Shown in pieces: positions 17,668-27,784 of a stretch of DNA of 64,000 nt. The stretch spans positions 1-64,000 of the forward strand of contig JAWUYA010000072.1 of the NCBI GenBank assembly GCA_034111045.1, in the 5' to 3' direction. The notes beneath the pieces are model-generated. The model was given only the letters and a program-made list of their open reading frames with translations, was not told the DNA's origin and did not search any database. The position numbers and the translations under genes were made by a program. The stretch is from JALJPB01 sp034111045. Its GTDB lineage: Bacteria; Pseudomonadota; Gammaproteobacteria; Enterobacterales; Alteromonadaceae. Within the stretch, counting starts at the first letter, position 1, and each line of letters opens with the position of its first letter.

Positions 17668-19593
17668 TTAACTGATTTTTAAGCCTGAATTTCGTTTTAC
17701 TTGCCCTTCAACGCCTTGTTGCCAAACATTACGACTACTTGCAATACTTAAATGCGATTTTGCTCTAGTGATGCCTGTGTATAAAAGTTCTCTTGAGAGC
17801 AGTCTGTTGTCACTTTTTTTGGGCAATACCATGGCAACATGGTCAAATTCACTGCCTTGAGTTTTATGAATGGTCATTGCATAAACGGTTGTAAATTTTG
17901 GCAGTCTTGATGGCATGATCCACTTTAGCTCATCTGTACTTGATTCAAATACGGCCATTAGGTGGCCCTCATCGTTAAGCCATAGCATACCAATATCACC
18001 GTTAAATAAACCCAATCGATAATCATTCTCACTGATCATAATAGGTTGAGTTTGATAAAGTGCATTGATATCAGTTATTAAACCTTTAGCATGTAATAAA
18101 TTTTTCACTTTCTCATTGAGCGATTCAACTCCAAACTCACCTAGACGAGTTGCACATAACAATCTGAATTTTGCCAAGAGATTAAAAGCGTCGATAACGT
18201 CTAAGCAGCTAAACATCGGCTGAAAATACTTTTTTACTAATGTTGATAGCCACTGGTCAATATCATGACTTAACAATGTCAGTTGTTCACTATGATTGTT
18301 TTCGGTTAATAATTGCCAACTGCCCTTTTTGTTTCCGGCTATTACCATGTGTGCTAATAGACCGATACCGCCTTTACCATCAAATCGTCGACTTTTAGTG
18401 AGAAACACTAATTGATCAGCAAAGTTTTTAGGCTGTCGTGATGATTTAAACAGTTTTTTAAATTCAGGTTTGACAATAAATTCATCTGAAGTTGCTTCAG
18501 TTAGGTAGCGTATATTTTGTTGGCTATAGCCTGGATGAGGTCTTGGCGCAATATCTGCTAATACGCTACCAGCAGCAACTGAGGGTAATTGATCTGCATC
18601 ACCTAACATAATAACCTTACAATGCTTAGGTAATGCTCTAAACAAACGCGTCATTAAGGCTAAATCAACCATAGAAACTTCGTCAATAAGTAAAACATCA
18701 AGGCTAAGTTGATTGTCTTTATGATGGCGAAAATTGGGGCTATTGGCAATAACGCCCAGTAAGCGATGTATGGTATGGGTTTTAGTGGGTATTAAATCTA
18801 AGATATGATCGTCTATTATCCCTCTAAAACCAATTACCGCTTTAACAATAGAGTCAGATAAACGTTGAGCTGCCTTGCCTGTAGGGGCAACTAAAGCAAT
18901 ACGCAGTGGATTGTCATCTTTAAGCATGAATATCGCGGCAAGTAATTTGATTACCGTATATGTTTTGCCAGTTCCAGGCCCTCCGGCGATTATGCTAAAA
19001 TTTTTATTAATCGCATTAGCAACAGCAATTTTTTGCCAATCTATTTCTTGAACTGGCGTTTTTTCTGGAAATAATAATTCAATGCTGCTGTTAATTTTAT
19101 TTTTGGCTTTCGATGATAATTCAACGGTTGCTAATTTATCACTAATATAACGGGATAGTTCGCATTCAAATTCAAAATAACGTCTTAGGTACAATGAGTG
19201 TTGGTGATAAACAATTAACGCATTATCTTCCGATGCAATATTGATACTATCATCACCCTTGAAGTGATTTTCGATGACCTCAAGTTCAGGAAAATTAAAA
19301 CCATGATGAGTCACAATTCCTTGTTCGTCACTCTGATATCCCATTATTTGATTCGCTATACTGCTAAGGGGTAAGCAGCTATGCCCTGCTCTTAAACTTT
19401 TACTTAGACAGATAAAAACATGAAACAAAACTTGAACTTGATTATTTAATACACAACTTTTTTTATCTAAATTCACAAGTGCAGCACACGTTTCTTTAGC
19501 AAAAAAATAATCAATCGGCATTATTTCAGCAATATTTTTTTGTGCTTGACTAAAACTTGAATAAATCCTGTCACTATCTTCTCTTTTAATCAT
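17668..19593 (-). CDS. recD: RecD, exodeoxyribonuclease V alpha subunit
   Basis: The protein has 641 residues. It is the 5'-3' helicase subunit of RecBCD, which processes double-strand DNA ends for recombination and degrades foreign linear DNA. Walker A is G204-G-P-G-T-G-K-T211, motif II is LLIDEVSMVD, and the C-terminal motif VYAMTIHKTQGSEFDHV with YTGITRAK is typical of RecD. The ATG overlaps the recB stop by eight bases (ATGATTAA) and has AAGGAG seven bases upstream, so translation is coupled. Confidence 0.97.
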   Translation of the reverse strand: MIKREDSDRIYSSFSQAQKNIAEIMPIDYFFAKETCAALVNLDKKSCVLNNQVQVLFHVFICLSKSLRAGHSCLPLSSIANQIMGYQSDEQGIVTHHGFNFPELEVIENHFKGDDSINIASEDNALIVYHQHSLYLRRYFEFECELSRYISDKLATVELSSKAKNKINSSIELLFPEKTPVQEIDWQKIAVANAINKNFSIIAGGPGTGKTYTVIKLLAAIFMLKDDNPLRIALVAPTGKAAQRLSDSIVKAVIGFRGIIDDHILDLIPTKTHTIHRLLGVIANSPNFRHHKDNQLSLDVLLIDEVSMVDLALMTRLFRALPKHCKVIMLGDADQLPSVAAGSVLADIAPRPHPGYSQQNIRYLTEATSDEFIVKPEFKKLFKSSRQPKNFADQLVFLTKSRRFDGKGGIGLLAHMVIAGNKKGSWQLLTENNHSEQLTLLSHDIDQWLSTLVKKYFQPMFSCLDVIDAFNLLAKFRLLCATRLGEFGVESLNEKVKNLLHAKGLITDINALYQTQPIMISENDYRLGLFNGDIGMLWLNDEGHLMAVFESSTDELKWIMPSRLPKFTTVYAMTIHKTQGSEFDHVAMVLPKKSDNRLLSRELLYTGITRAKSHLSIASSRNVWQQGVEGQVKRNSGLKIS

Positions 19594-22500
19594 GTGTAAG
19601 CTCCTTATCTACATCATTACCCAGAAATATAGCATCGAGCTGTTCAAGCTCTGCACTCGTGATTTTTCGATAATAAATGCCTGCACCTCGGTATTTTTTA
19701 TCGTCAGTCATGCCCCTTAGATAGAAATAATAAATACCACCGAAGTGAACCTCCGGATTATAATCATCCAGCGCATGTTTTAAATGTCGATGTAGTGCTA
19801 AACAATAAATCAGATATTGTAAGTCATAATAATTATTTTCAATATGATGCAATAGATTTTCTTGATGATAATGCTCAAACTGGTCACCTAGATGACTTGA
19901 CTTATAATCACAAACAAAATATTGACCTTGATGTTCAAATACCAAATCAATAAAGCCATGCATCATACCTTTTAATGACTGGTAACTGGGTAAACGAACT
20001 ACAGGAGGTGAACTTGGTATATTTAAGGCGCAACGAACACTGGTGCGGTGTGCTGTTAACATTTTAGCTAACTGGCCACTACTAGCAGAGACCATTGGAA
20101 AATAAAACTCACTTTCTCTGAGTGTTTTATCAAGGGGTAAATCAGCTAAAGTACAATTGGCTTCGGTGAGTTTTGAGTGAAGAACTTGAACTAGCCACAC
20201 TTCAAGATCATCTTGCGTAAAGCCCAAGGTGAGTTCACCATATTTAACCAAAGGCCATTTCATACTAGTTTGCCAATCAGCTTGCTTAAAGTCAGTATGC
20301 TCTAATATATCATGTAATAAATTACCTGTGTGTGCACCTTTAGCAAGGGTAAAACGCAGGTAATTACTGATTACTATTTGCTCTTGTTGATCAACCATCG
20401 ACAGATTGGTATTGAATTGATGATCGCGGTCTGGAATTGAAACGCCACCATGACGTAAATTTTTACTTAATGCAGAAAAAGAACTTAACCACCAATCACG
20501 TTCAATGCGGCCATGAAACTGAGCGACTTGAGGTGTTGCTTGCTCAATTAATTGGTTGCGCGTCAATGGCTGCGCTGATAATGACTCATTTTTTACTGTT
20601 TTATTGGCATCAGTAACTTCATTATTTGAATCATCATAGGCAATGGTTAAAACACCTATTTCTTTTGAGTTATCATTATGCAACTCTTGTAAACTAACAG
20701 CAATATCTTGATTTTCTTGCCATTTAAGTGTGAGTCCTAATGGTGATTGATGATAATGATCAAATTCAGTTGTTAATAAATAACATCGTCTTTCGGCACG
20801 TGTTACTGCTACATAAAGCAGACGAATACTCTCAGCATAAGCCTCATTAGCCATCGCTTGTTTGGCCGCTTTACTGCCATCAAGACTTAATACCAGTAGC
20901 TTAGATTGATCACACTCCTTTGATTTTTCATCAACATCTTTATGATATTTGATGAAACTAACTTGTCGGGTACCAAAACGTAAGGGGTCTTTAAAACGGG
21001 TGACAAAGGGTACAAAAACTATTGGATACTCTAGGCCTTTAGCACCATGTTGGGTAATAATTCGAATCAAATCATCGTCACTTTCTAGTCGCAATTCGGC
21101 TTCAGTGTCTGGATTATCTAAGCTTATTTGCTGCTCAAACCAATACAAAAGCTCTTGTGGTTGACGATGACGACCGCTGGCAGATTGTAAAAGTTCAAAT
21201 AAGTGCAATAAATTGGTTAAAACTCGGTCTTGATCTTTCTCACCAATATGAAAATGTTGATGCATTAATTTTAACGCCATGGAAATAAAGCCTTTGTTCA
21301 ACCACTCCTCTCTAAAAGAAAAAAAGCTAAACTTCAAGTTTTGCCACCGAATTTCGTCACATTGCAGTTGATACAGTTTTTGTTCTGTATATCCTAATAA
21401 ACCACAAGCTAAAGCCGCAGTATACCAACGTTCGTTTTCAACAAATAAAATCCCTTTTAACAAAGCTAATAGCTGTTTGGTTTCATTGCTGTGTAATAAA
21501 TTCGATCGATTACTTAAAAATACCGAAGCAAGTTGTTTCTGATGTAAAGCTTCTTTTATCGACTTTGCCTCACTGCCATCGCGAACTAATATCGCAATAT
21601 CTTGTGCTTTTAGGCTGTCATCAGTGTTAAATAACCGAATTATTTCATCAGCACACCAATTAGCCATATTCGTTCTAAAGCTTTGCTTAACTTTCCCCTT
21701 ACTTGCTTCACTTTCATTGTTAAAATGTACAAATTGTAGCGCTTTACGATCGTTATCAACCGATAAGTTACTTTCTAATTTAGCCGATTTTACCGGTAAG
21801 TAAGGAATATTATAGCCAAAAACATCACGCCCACTTTCGCTCAAGGCATTACCATAAAACAATCGGTTATATGCGGTAACCATTGAAGGAGTAGAACGCC
21901 AGTTGGTATCCATTAGCCATTGGTAATCGCAATCTTGCCTTGCTGCTAAGTAAGCAAAAACATCGCCCCCGCGAAAACCATAAATGGCTTGTTTAGGGTC
22001 TCCGATCATGTAAATAGCGGTTTGGCTATCGATGTTATTATCATCAGTATCAAGTTTAGCCTCTGCATGATTACTTGTACCCTGTCGATAATAAATGGCT
22101 TTTAAAATTGAAAATTGCTGTGGATCGGTATCTTGAAACTCATCCACTAACGCCACCGGATATTGCTTAAACAAGGTAGTGGCAAACTTGCCATCACAGT
22201 CCTTTTTATCGGATAGGCAATTAGCTAATGTAGTAATAAGATCATCAAAGGTGAGCATATTTTGATTGTCTTTTTTGATAGCCACCGCTTGACGAATTTG
22301 GTAAATACCATCTCTTACTAAGCTAAAAGCTTTAGCCTTGTTAATTTGCTTAACTAAGGTTTTTACTTGCTCCTTAACCCGGTTTACTTGACTGAATATT
22401 TGGCCGATTTCAGTTTTAAACTTTGAACGTCCATAACGCCTGCCATCTATAAATGCATCAGGCATAGTGGATAATTGTGTTGGATTAAAATCCTCAACGT

Positions 22501-23275
22501 TTATAGCCGTCATATTTTTAAGCCAATGCATTAGTACGACGAGTTCAGTTTGTCGAATGTCTTTATCTTCACCCTTTTTTACATCAATTAAATAGGTGAC
22601 CAAAGAGTGGTGATTTGTTTCTAAGTCTTTTAAGGCTTGTTTGACAAGCTGTAAGAATTCTGACGAAATAGTTTGTGGAGATAACACGTCGAGTAAGTGT
22701 TGATTAGCTATTGCTTGAGAAAAATGCGATAAAAAACTCAGTGGATCAGGCCAGAATTGGGCAAGCAACAAAAATTCATCAACTGACTCTTGAGCTAATA
22801 CACGATAATAATCTTGGCATGCTTGTAAAACTAACTCTTGGCTTTCAGCTTCCATTTGGGCATTAAAAGGTAGACCGCTGGCAAAAGCATGTTGTGACAA
22901 TACGCGTTTACAAAAGCCATGAATAGTGTAAATAGCTGCTTCATCTAAATAAAGCAACGCGGTTTTTAATAAAATCAGGGCTTCATTTTTATCAATTTTT
23001 ATTGCTATCTCAATGAAAAATTCATCTTCTTTAATTAATGCTGACCAGTTGTTTATCGCTTCGCGGATAAAGCCTTCAATACGACCTCTGAGTTCTTCGG
23101 TTGCGTCTTTGGTGAAGGTCATCACTAATATTTTTTCTACAGGTAAACGACGCTCTAACAATAATCTCAAATATAATCGGGTAATGTTATAAGTTTTACC
23201 TGTTCCAGCACTAGCTTCAATTAAATGTTTACCAATTAATGGGATAGTTTGGGCGTTAAGGTTTTGCATCGTCAT
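19586..23275 (-). CDS. recB: RecB, exodeoxyribonuclease V beta subunit
   Basis: The protein has 1229 residues. It is the 3'-5' helicase and nuclease subunit. Walker A EASAGTGKT lies at 20-28, the helicase motif VDEFQDTD follows, and IRLLYVAVTRAERR is motif VI. The C-terminal nuclease has GFIDLVFEHQGQYFVCDYKS, with catalytic Asp1123 and Lys1125, so the nuclease site is intact. The ATG shares one base with the recC stop (TAATG). The order recC-recB-recD lacks the ptrA gene that sits between recC and recB in E. coli. Confidence 0.97.
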   Translation of the reverse strand: MTMQNLNAQTIPLIGKHLIEASAGTGKTYNITRLYLRLLLERRLPVEKILVMTFTKDATEELRGRIEGFIREAINNWSALIKEDEFFIEIAIKIDKNEALILLKTALLYLDEAAIYTIHGFCKRVLSQHAFASGLPFNAQMEAESQELVLQACQDYYRVLAQESVDEFLLLAQFWPDPLSFLSHFSQAIANQHLLDVLSPQTISSEFLQLVKQALKDLETNHHSLVTYLIDVKKGEDKDIRQTELVVLMHWLKNMTAINVEDFNPTQLSTMPDAFIDGRRYGRSKFKTEIGQIFSQVNRVKEQVKTLVKQINKAKAFSLVRDGIYQIRQAVAIKKDNQNMLTFDDLITTLANCLSDKKDCDGKFATTLFKQYPVALVDEFQDTDPQQFSILKAIYYRQGTSNHAEAKLDTDDNNIDSQTAIYMIGDPKQAIYGFRGGDVFAYLAARQDCDYQWLMDTNWRSTPSMVTAYNRLFYGNALSESGRDVFGYNIPYLPVKSAKLESNLSVDNDRKALQFVHFNNESEASKGKVKQSFRTNMANWCADEIIRLFNTDDSLKAQDIAILVRDGSEAKSIKEALHQKQLASVFLSNRSNLLHSNETKQLLALLKGILFVENERWYTAALACGLLGYTEQKLYQLQCDEIRWQNLKFSFFSFREEWLNKGFISMALKLMHQHFHIGEKDQDRVLTNLLHLFELLQSASGRHRQPQELLYWFEQQISLDNPDTEAELRLESDDDLIRIITQHGAKGLEYPIVFVPFVTRFKDPLRFGTRQVSFIKYHKDVDEKSKECDQSKLLVLSLDGSKAAKQAMANEAYAESIRLLYVAVTRAERRCYLLTTEFDHYHQSPLGLTLKWQENQDIAVSLQELHNDNSKEIGVLTIAYDDSNNEVTDANKTVKNESLSAQPLTRNQLIEQATPQVAQFHGRIERDWWLSSFSALSKNLRHGGVSIPDRDHQFNTNLSMVDQQEQIVISNYLRFTLAKGAHTGNLLHDILEHTDFKQADWQTSMKWPLVKYGELTLGFTQDDLEVWLVQVLHSKLTEANCTLADLPLDKTLRESEFYFPMVSASSGQLAKMLTAHRTSVRCALNIPSSPPVVRLPSYQSLKGMMHGFIDLVFEHQGQYFVCDYKSSHLGDQFEHYHQENLLHHIENNYYDLQYLIYCLALHRHLKHALDDYNPEVHFGGIYYFYLRGMTDDKKYRGAGIYYRKITSAELEQLDAIFLGNDVDKELTHD

Positions 23276-26200
23276 TACCTAACTGCCTTAATTTTTTTGG
23301 TGGGCTGCTTGGACTTTACTTTTTCTAAAGACAGGTACATAGGTAAGTAAATATCAGCAAGTTGCTGCTGATATTCAGAGAATATAGGGCATTTGGGCCA
23401 AAAATAGTGCATATAACCATCATCCCCTAAAGAAAACATTGCATTAGGGTCTTGCCATAACTTTTCAAAATCATTTTGTTCAAATATTTTTACTGGCTTG
23501 TTACTCCCTGCCCCTATATTAGCTTTAAACGCTTTATCAGCGATATCTCCATTGAGCAACAATGCTTGTTGTTGTCCAAGAAAGTAGCTAGCAACCAATT
23601 TAGTTAATTGCGCCTTAGCATCAATAACTTGACTAACAATATACTCAGATGTTTTTTGACTTTTGGTATCAAAATAAAAGCCATGAGTACAGTTAACTTG
23701 GCTGATTAGCTCACTGTCTTCGATCAGCTTGTCAGGCATACCAGCAATGTATTGGTCTTGATAAACTTGTACTATTAATTGATGAATATAGAGAGTGAAT
23801 AAATCTTTGGCCTTAGCCGTACTACTACGGTAAAAAATTAATTGCTCTGCTTTTATCGGTAATTTGGCAATCAATTTAATTGTATTAACTTTATTTTGAA
23901 GATCGGTTATATCAATAGTTATTTGTACATCAATAAGTGCTGGGTTATTGGCGTTTTGTTCAATGATCGCTTGGCTAAATTCAATACTATCGTTTTGCCA
24001 ATTTTCAAATACTTTTAACGTGGTCGGTAAATGCGGGAACTTACCGCTAAGGAGTGCACAATTTAGTACGTTATTGAGTTGCTGTTTAGTTTTTTCTGCA
24101 CTGCTATATTGTGTCATACACTCTTTTAAAAGTGCTTGTCTTAATAAGTAACTTTCTAAATGATCAATAGCAAACGGTTCAGCATCATCTAAAGTCATTA
24201 TTTTTTGGTCTAAATAAAGGTTTAGTTGTTGTTGAGCGAACATTTTTGCTGGGTGTTGATAAAAAGCGATCAGTTGATCAACATTTAATTCAATTAAAGT
24301 GTCAGGCAACTCCTGCTCAATAAATAGTGCTGATGATGAAGTATATTGCTCATTACCTTGTTCTAGCTCGATTAGAGGATTTTTTAATTTAAGCCATTTA
24401 TCATCAAAACAGTTATATTTACCTTGGTAATTCTTATCACTGAAAGCTTGCATCGGCAATTGTCTAAGTTGGTTCAATGGAGAATGTTGATCAGTGTTGC
24501 TTGTGCTGAATTGCCAAGAAAAGCCAAGGGTTAAATAGTCCATTAATTCTTTGAGTACTAATGAAGCTTCTTTGGGTTTATTGCTCTTGATATTTCGGCC
24601 CTGATAACTTAAATATAAAGACTGACGAGCAGAAATGAGGGCTTCAAGAAATAAGTAACGGTCATCACCTCGCCTTGACCTATCGCCAAGTTGTGGAGGT
24701 GTGCATTCCATTAAATCAAAACCCAGTGGTTGACGTTGCCTAGGGAATTTACCATCATTAAGACCTAAAATCGCAATAATTTTAAAAGGAATACTGCGCA
24801 TGGGCAGCATAGAGCAGAAAGTAACTTGTCCAACCATAAATTGTCTACCCGGGTCTGGTTGACTAAAATGATTATTTAAAAAATCTTGAACAATTAATAA
24901 TGAAATATCCTGCTCAAAATGTGCATGTCCACAATATTCAACTAATGAAGCAATGGCCTCATCAATGAGTCTGAAACTTTGTTCACTTTCGATGTCAAAT
25001 AAATTATCTAATAGTGATAATAAGTAACTTTGCCAGTTCACTGCAGTACGCGCCTTAGTAAGGCTTTGTGCTGAAAACTGAAGTTGCTCAATTATTAACA
25101 GTAGTTTACCTAATAAAATAGCATCGTCTCCCTCAATTGAAGGAATTAACAGCTGATTTTGGTAAATAACTTCACCTTGGCCAAAATTATCTCCAAATGC
25201 AAAGCCACGTAAGAGCCTTGATAGTCCTTGTTGCCAAGTGAAACAGTTATTTGAATGGGTGGATTGAAGTATTTTTTCTTTATGCGCTTTATCTAAGCCC
25301 CAATGTATCGAAGCTTGATCTAACCATAAGGTTATTTTTGCTAGTTCATCAAGGGTAATATCAAACTTTATTTGCATAGCGGGTAACCGCAATAAAGCGA
25401 TAAGCTGAGAAACTGCAAATCGACTATCGGGTAAATTTAAAATATCACTAAAGGCGGCAATAATCGGTTCTGCATCTTTAGCGCTTCTATCGGCTATTGA
25501 GCATGGCAGTGGTGGAATTTCATCGTCTAGTGCTTGCCATCCTCTAGTGAATACCGCATTGACAAAAGGAGCATAATTTTCGATTTGTGGACACATCACT
25601 AATACATCTTTTGGTGTTAATGAGCTGTCTTGATTAAATTGGTGCAATAACCAGTCGTGTAATCCCTGCACTTCTCTCAGTGGGCTATGGCAACTGGTGA
25701 TGGTTATTGAATCATCTTGTTGATCAACTGGGTCAAGCCTCTTATCGGTTAAGCTCAGAATGTCTTGTTGAATTTGAGCGAGGACGGTGGTTATCTGCTC
25801 AGGATTTTGTGCGGCTAACTGCTCAAACAGTTCGATATTAACACTGCTATAATTTTGCAACAGCGCCATAAACTCTCTACCTTGCTGACCAAGATTTGCC
25901 AATAACGGATTGCCAACAACATCAATAGTATCAGCGATGCCATCAACCCAATTTTTGATCGCCTTCGCCGCTTGTTTTTCAGTAATAATATCACCCCAAT
26001 AGGCAAAACAAGGATTGAGATGGAAAAAATGAATATCAATATGCTCGCTTAAGGCATTAATAAACTCTAACCACATTGGTGCCATAGCATTAATACCAAA
26101 AAATGAAATTCTTTTAGGTAATGATATTTTTTTATTGGCAATGTTAGCTATAGCGTCTTGTAATAAAGAGGCAGGATTGTAAGGCTGGTCTTTTATCAAA

Positions 26201-26835
26201 AGCTGCCAAAGTTTAGCTTGCCATAATGTCAGTTGTTTGAGTTCATTTTGTCCAATCAATTGATCATCAGGCCTGAGGTGTTTTGTTAATGAGTCAAGTG
26301 ACGTTAGTCCGCTATGCCAACTATCAATCCATTCAGGTCGAAAAATTAGGTATTGTTCGTAAAGATCGGCTAACTGCCCAGCTAACTGATAACATTTTAA
26401 TAATGCTTTATCCTGACTTACATCGTCTTTATTATCTCCAGATACTTCAATACACTCATCAGTAACAACGCGCACTTCTCGCCAGTAAGTCGTTGCCGGA
26501 GCAAAATCATTATCATCACAGACAATATCGCTCGTTAGCAGGGTATAAATGCGCCATGTTAAGACTTCTCTTGAATACGGTGATTGCTCGGGCACATTTT
26601 CATCACTAGCTAGGCTGCGGAGTGTTTTCCATAAAAATTGAGCAGGTAACGCGTAACGAACATTCATACTAATGCCGCGTTGTTTTGCTAAAGATAAGTT
26701 AAGCCAATGCTGCATCCCTGCATTTTGCACTACTATTGTTTCTTGAGAGAATACAGGTAATGGAGAAACCTGTTGAATTTTGTCTAACAAGGCTAATAAA
26801 TTTTCCATTTTATTAGCAGGATATAGATAGATCAA
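23275..26835 (-). CDS. recC: RecC, exodeoxyribonuclease V gamma subunit
   Basis: The protein has 1186 residues. RecC is the scaffold and Chi-recognition subunit. The N-terminus (MIYLYPANKMENLLALLD, then IVVQNAGMQHWLNLSLA) matches the RecC family, including the inactive helicase-like fold. The start is a TTG at 26835 with AAGGG six bases upstream; it restores the family's N-terminal strand, which an ATG nine codons later would cut off. It is the first gene of the recC-recB-recD operon. Residues that read Chi cannot be predicted by eye, so the species' Chi sequence is unknown. Confidence 0.95.
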   Translation of the reverse strand: MIYLYPANKMENLLALLDKIQQVSPLPVFSQETIVVQNAGMQHWLNLSLAKQRGISMNVRYALPAQFLWKTLRSLASDENVPEQSPYSREVLTWRIYTLLTSDIVCDDNDFAPATTYWREVRVVTDECIEVSGDNKDDVSQDKALLKCYQLAGQLADLYEQYLIFRPEWIDSWHSGLTSLDSLTKHLRPDDQLIGQNELKQLTLWQAKLWQLLIKDQPYNPASLLQDAIANIANKKISLPKRISFFGINAMAPMWLEFINALSEHIDIHFFHLNPCFAYWGDIITEKQAAKAIKNWVDGIADTIDVVGNPLLANLGQQGREFMALLQNYSSVNIELFEQLAAQNPEQITTVLAQIQQDILSLTDKRLDPVDQQDDSITITSCHSPLREVQGLHDWLLHQFNQDSSLTPKDVLVMCPQIENYAPFVNAVFTRGWQALDDEIPPLPCSIADRSAKDAEPIIAAFSDILNLPDSRFAVSQLIALLRLPAMQIKFDITLDELAKITLWLDQASIHWGLDKAHKEKILQSTHSNNCFTWQQGLSRLLRGFAFGDNFGQGEVIYQNQLLIPSIEGDDAILLGKLLLIIEQLQFSAQSLTKARTAVNWQSYLLSLLDNLFDIESEQSFRLIDEAIASLVEYCGHAHFEQDISLLIVQDFLNNHFSQPDPGRQFMVGQVTFCSMLPMRSIPFKIIAILGLNDGKFPRQRQPLGFDLMECTPPQLGDRSRRGDDRYLFLEALISARQSLYLSYQGRNIKSNKPKEASLVLKELMDYLTLGFSWQFSTSNTDQHSPLNQLRQLPMQAFSDKNYQGKYNCFDDKWLKLKNPLIELEQGNEQYTSSSALFIEQELPDTLIELNVDQLIAFYQHPAKMFAQQQLNLYLDQKIMTLDDAEPFAIDHLESYLLRQALLKECMTQYSSAEKTKQQLNNVLNCALLSGKFPHLPTTLKVFENWQNDSIEFSQAIIEQNANNPALIDVQITIDITDLQNKVNTIKLIAKLPIKAEQLIFYRSSTAKAKDLFTLYIHQLIVQVYQDQYIAGMPDKLIEDSELISQVNCTHGFYFDTKSQKTSEYIVSQVIDAKAQLTKLVASYFLGQQQALLLNGDIADKAFKANIGAGSNKPVKIFEQNDFEKLWQDPNAMFSLGDDGYMHYFWPKCPIFSEYQQQLADIYLPMYLSLEKVKSKQPTKKIKAVR

Positions 26836-26976
26836 AATAAGCCCTTGATAGGAAATAAATTAATTAAATTTAATCACATAGCGAAGTCGAACACTAGTTA
26901 TTTTCTAAAAATAAGCAGTAAACAAAAAGCTTGGCTCTTTATTAATTAGTGCGAGATAAACAAGTTTGCGGAGAGG

Positions 26977-27333
26977 TTAACAAATAAAATCTAGATGCTG
27001 TTGATATAAATCACCTAATAGTGGCACTGCTCTTTCAACCCCTTTAAGCGCAAAGTAAAGCCCATAAAACCATGCAGCAATAACGCCCAAATTTAACACC
27101 CAGCCAATCAGGGGAATAAAAGATAATAAACAGCCTGTAATAATAAGGCCTAATGATTGTCTTAAATGAAAACTCGATAAACTAGATTTATGATGACCAT
27201 AAATAATGAGGGCAAGCAACCAGCCTGCTAATGTGAAATAACTAACCACCGCGACAAAGTGTGCCATATTGTAATTATTCTCAACATTATTCTTGGACCG
27301 CTCTCTGGTATTTGTGCTTTGATGATAATGCAT
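26977..27333 (-). CDS. Small membrane protein, DUF4870-like
   Basis: The protein has 118 residues. After a polar N-terminal 22 residues there are three hydrophobic segments (about 24-44, 55-75 and 76-98) with the SSFHLRQSLGLIITG motif that resembles DUF4870/Tic20-like small membrane proteins. Function is unknown. The ATG at 27333 has AAAGG seven bases upstream. It is followed by about 140 bases before recC's start on the left, so it is probably an independent unit or a leader gene of recCBD. Confidence 0.75.
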   Translation of the reverse strand: MHYHQSTNTRERSKNNVENNYNMAHFVAVVSYFTLAGWLLALIIYGHHKSSLSSFHLRQSLGLIITGCLLSFIPLIGWVLNLGVIAAWFYGLYFALKGVERAVPLLGDLYQQHLDFIC

Positions 27334-27784
27334 ATTTTTACCTTTTTTGGTAAGGCCTCAATTTAAACGTACACCTAAATTAGGATTTCAACAAGTTTCA
27401 ATTTTTCAGTAAAAGCTCTTGTGATCAACATTTATACAGTAATTAATTGAGATTACAGGGGTATTATTTTGATACTTTTAAATGCTGTGTGGGAGAGCGA
27501 TACGGTAACAATGCAGATCTGTTGACAATGAGTATTAATGCGACAAAAAAAGAAAACTAAAGATATATTGATAATCAGTGAGGTAGCAAGAGTAAAGGAA
27601 CCTGATATTAGCATTTACTTAAAAATTAATTAGTGCTTATGCATTAAAGCTGTTTTTTATTCACCAGGTAATTTAACGAAGAAATAAATAACTTAACAAT
27701 CAATTAGCAGGCACACTACAAAAATAAAATTATATTATAAAAAATAAAGACACTGAACAGTGTCTTTATTATCAAAACTCATCT
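27334..27784. other. Intergenic region, no gene seen
   Basis: This 451-bp AT-rich gap between two leftward genes ends with the strong gapB-type terminator at 27743-27770. I see no reading frame with a ribosome binding site in it. Confidence 0.5.
27743..27770 (-). terminator. Terminator of the gapB-type gene
   Basis: On the minus strand AATAAAGACACT and AGTGTCTTTATT form a perfect 12-bp stem with a GTTC loop, followed by a T-rich tract. It starts 15 bases after the stop codon. Confidence 0.85.
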